From: JALYUM01 sp036688685
GTDB lineage: Bacteria; Pseudomonadota; Gammaproteobacteria; Burkholderiales; Burkholderiaceae_D
Direction of reading: 5' to 3'
Length of the DNA stretch: 64,000 nt
Assembly (NCBI RefSeq): GCF_036688685.1
Contig: NZ_JAQQPS010000002.1
Coordinates: 124,001-188,000 of the forward strand
Both the position numbers and the translations under genes were made by a program. The notes below the pieces were generated by a model. The model did no database searches. It worked only from the letters and a program-made list of their open reading frames with translations, and was not told the origin of the DNA. This document shows positions 61,538 through 64,000 of this stretch, piece by piece (position 1 is the stretch's first letter; each line of letters starts with the position of its first letter).

Positions 61538-64000
61538 TTGAGAAACCAGTTATTATGCAGATCCACCGCGATCGCCATCGCGTGCAGCACGCTTTGCGCC
61601 CAATTCGCACAAGCGCAGGCTGTATCGACCGCACCGATTGAAACGGTGTATGTCACCGGTTCGAACCTGAAACGGACCGACAAGGAGGGGACGTCGCCAG
61701 TGAGCGTCATCTCGGCGCAGGACATCAAGAATACCGGCGCGACCTCGGTTGCCGACCTGATGAAGCTGGTCCCATCGATGGGCTCGAACAGCAATCAGGA
61801 CAACACGGGCGGCTCTGGCTTCGCCAAGGGCGTCGCAACGGCATCGTTGCGCGGTCTCGGTTCGTCATCGACGCTGATCCTGCTCAACGGTCGCCGGATT
61901 ACCCCTGCGCCGTATGCTGATCCAAACCAGGGCAATTCGGTCTTGTACGACCTGAACAGCATTCCCCTCGCCGCCATCGCGCGCATCGAAATCCTGCAGG
62001 ACGGCGCATCGGCCGTGTATGGTTCCGACGCGATCGCCGGTGTCATCAACTTCATCCTCAAGACCAATTACCAGGGCGCGGAACTGTCCGCCCGTACCGG
62101 CGCCAACGACGATGGTAACTTCCGTCGCAAAGGGTTCACCGGCATTTTTGGCAAGGGTGACCTGGACACTGACGGCTACACGTTCATGCTAAGCGCCGAC
62201 GTCGACCAGCGCGACCGCACGGCGCTGCGCGACGCGACCGACCTGCACTACAGCCAGGCCCAGTTGCTCAATGGCCGCTTTGCCTCGGATTACGGCAGCT
62301 CGGTTTCGCAATATCCGACTTACTATCGCGAGCGGGTCGCCAACAGCAAGAATTTCGGCGTGACACAGGCAACTGCGCCGGCGAACATGAGCTTTAACTT
62401 GGGCTGCCCTGCCGGCGAACAATTGAAAGGAAGCACAGCTCTTGGCATGCTGCCGACGAACACGCTGATCGGCCGCACGTTCTGCAACTACAATTCCGAC
62501 CAGTTCCTGGAAGCGCAAGGCGATTCGCGCGACATCAACCTGCTGGCGCATGGCGAACTGAAAATTGGCGCTGGCGTCACCGGTTTTTCGGACGTCGAGT
62601 ATTCGCACTCACGGCGTGATTACACAGGCGTCCCGATCACGATCGGCACGACCAGCGTGGGCAACTTCACGGCGACCGGCGCTGCCGCGTCGTACCAGAC
62701 CATCCTGCCGATCGGCCACCCGGACAACCCGTACACCGACCGGCGCGGATCGATCGCCTACCGCTTTGTCAATCTGCGCGGCGGCTCGAGCACCATCAAT
62801 GAAGGAATACGCGCGGTTGCTGGCCTGCGCGGCAACAACTACGGCTGGGATTGGGAAAGCGCGCTGCTCTTCAACCGTGCCCAAAGCGACAGCACCAGTT
62901 ATGGCCGCCTGTACCTGCCGACGCTGCGCCACCTTGTCGACGACAACTGGTCGATCGCCCGCGTGGCCGCCGATCCGACGATCGGCCATGACGTGGTCAC
63001 CGATAACCGCTCGCAGATCAGCCAGTTCGATTTCAAGGGCAACCGCGAATTCGGCCAGCTGCCGGGCGGCGCGATTGGCGTGGCGGCAGGCGGCGAAATC
63101 CGGCGCGAGAGCATCAACCTGTCGCCCGACCCACTGGTTGCAAGCGGCCAGATTTATGGCCTTGCCAATACCATTCTCAACAGCAGCCGCAACGTCAAGT
63201 CGGCCTTCGTCGAAATGCGCTTCCCCGTGTTGAAAAGCGTCGAACTCGACTGGGCCGGCCGCGCCGACAAGTACGACAACCTGGCGCGCAATTTCGTGCC
63301 GAAATATGGCGCCAAATGGACCGTGAGCGATATGTTCGCTGTGCGTGGCTCGTATGCCAAGGGCTTCCGCGCGCCGTCGCTGAGTCAGATCGTGCCGGGC
63401 GGTGCCCAATTCTTTTTGAACAGCGTCGTCGATTTGAAGCGTTGCTCCGATGACGGCGTGACGCCAAAACCGGGCGGCGGCACCACCCAGGATTGCGCGG
63501 CCAGCGTCGCCGGTACGGGCGGTTTCAATCCCGCGTTGAAGCCGGAGACGTCAAAATCCTACAACCTCGGCTTCATCTTCTCGCCGACAAGCACTTTCGA
63601 CATGACGGTGGACTTCTACAAGATACACCGCGAAAACGAAATCGTGCTGGGTAGCGCAAGTGAGGCGCTCAAGAACGAAGACAGCGTTCCGCAGAACATT
63701 ACCCGCAACCAAAACCCGGCCAGCTTCCTGGTCAATGCCGACGGCCAGCCGATTGCCGGCACGGGCCCATTGCTGGCGATCGCAGAGCCCTGGAAAAACC
63801 AGGGCATGACGGAGCTCAATGGCGCGGATATCGAAGGCCGCCTGCGCAACAAGCTCGGCAAATGGGGCAGCCTGTCGACGACGCTGCGTGCGACCTACAC
63901 CCACAGCTACAAGGTCCAGGAAAATGTGGGCGATCCAGTGCACAACGTCGTGGGCACGCGCCCGAACATCTACGACTGGGCGCTGTCGAGCGGCAGCACC
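61538..64000 (+). CDS. TonB-dependent receptor, C-terminus outside window
   Basis: An open frame of at least 821 codons begins at TTG 61538, with GAGGAAG 5-6 nt upstream. It codes for a signal peptide (ending AQAQA), a TonB-box-like ETVYVTGS and a plug domain (SVISAQDIKNTGATSVADLM..., LRGLGSSSTLILLNGRR, VYGSDAIAGVINFI). The outer-membrane beta-barrel follows. This opening is typical of Oxalobacteraceae and Xanthomonas-like receptors for carbohydrates or chelates; the substrate is unknown. No in-frame ATG is better placed, so a TTG start is likely. Confidence 0.92.
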   Translation, partial: MRNQLLCRSTAIAIACSTLCAQFAQAQAVSTAPIETVYVTGSNLKRTDKEGTSPVSVISAQDIKNTGATSVADLMKLVPSMGSNSNQDNTGGSGFAKGVATASLRGLGSSSTLILLNGRRITPAPYADPNQGNSVLYDLNSIPLAAIARIEILQDGASAVYGSDAIAGVINFILKTNYQGAELSARTGANDDGNFRRKGFTGIFGKGDLDTDGYTFMLSADVDQRDRTALRDATDLHYSQAQLLNGRFASDYGSSVSQYPTYYRERVANSKNFGVTQATAPANMSFNLGCPAGEQLKGSTALGMLPTNTLIGRTFCNYNSDQFLEAQGDSRDINLLAHGELKIGAGVTGFSDVEYSHSRRDYTGVPITIGTTSVGNFTATGAAASYQTILPIGHPDNPYTDRRGSIAYRFVNLRGGSSTINEGIRAVAGLRGNNYGWDWESALLFNRAQSDSTSYGRLYLPTLRHLVDDNWSIARVAADPTIGHDVVTDNRSQISQFDFKGNREFGQLPGGAIGVAAGGEIRRESINLSPDPLVASGQIYGLANTILNSSRNVKSAFVEMRFPVLKSVELDWAGRADKYDNLARNFVPKYGAKWTVSDMFAVRGSYAKGFRAPSLSQIVPGGAQFFLNSVVDLKRCSDDGVTPKPGGGTTQDCAASVAGTGGFNPALKPETSKSYNLGFIFSPTSTFDMTVDFYKIHRENEIVLGSASEALKNEDSVPQNITRNQNPASFLVNADGQPIAGTGPLLAIAEPWKNQGMTELNGADIEGRLRNKLGKWGSLSTTLRATYTHSYKVQENVGDPVHNVVGTRPNIYDWALSSGST

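Noticed and set aside
1..64000. CRISPR arrays, prophage structural genes, insertion sequences, riboswitches
   Set aside because: No regularly spaced repeats, capsid or tail genes, DDE transposases or recognisable riboswitch aptamers were seen.

Overview
The window looks like a chromosomal segment of a GC-rich betaproteobacterium, most likely Oxalobacteraceae (Massilia/Duganella/Janthinobacterium type). Reasons: the block ubiG-gph / ompA / gyrA-serC-pheA-hisC-tyrA-aroA-cmk-rpsA-ihfB, a tmRNA tag ANDNSYALAA, a PEP-CTERM protein, a GspA/GspB pair, a FliT-like protein and a caa3-type oxidase. Assignments come from reading the translated sequence and its motifs; no database search was run.

Layout. 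1-9.4 kb: the start of a BadF-type ATPase gene, a repetitive DUF2807 surface protein, two small unknowns, exeA/gspA-gspB (type II secretion assembly), mobB, a YjfB-like protein, a DUF883 protein, an S4 protein, fumC, a FimV-like protein and an SDR enzyme. 9.5-9.77 kb: a candidate unannotated structured RNA. 9.8-31 kb: fliT-like, M13 peptidase, methyltransferase, a respiratory cluster (three cytochrome c genes or domains, caa3 subunit II, fused subunit I+III, a small membrane protein), csbD, an S9 peptidase, MATE pump, diheme cytochrome c, cbpA-cbpM, PEP-CTERM protein, GIY-YIG-like protein, a protease that lacks its serine segment, an MCP, and a TauD-like dioxygenase plus MFS exporter.

31.0-46.4 kb is accessory DNA stacked at the 3' end of ssrA (tmRNA, 45985-46344, minus strand). 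The last 28-29 bp of ssrA recur at 32508-32536, and a degenerate copy lies at about 31223-31258. These delimit a 1.3-kb islet with one HEPN/AbiU2-like gene and a 13.5-kb island. The island carries a 1646-aa single-polypeptide (type ISP) restriction-modification enzyme, an AAA_13 ATPase with a midpoint CxxC and a C-terminal R-E-H triad (RloC/PrrC-like anticodon nuclease candidate), HTH and RHH proteins, a Rep-like protein, a serine recombinase, and a 607-aa tyrosine integrase next to ssrA. It reads as a phage-defence island whose likely last-resort tRNA nuclease sits with a restriction enzyme.

46.4-61.3 kb is housekeeping: two small membrane-anchored unknowns, gph, ubiG, ompA, gyrA, and the serC-to-ihfB aromatic amino acid/translation supercluster. 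61.5 kb to the end is a TonB-dependent receptor that runs out of the window. Palindromic BIME-like repeats sit at 20.55, 53.64 and 58.96 kb.
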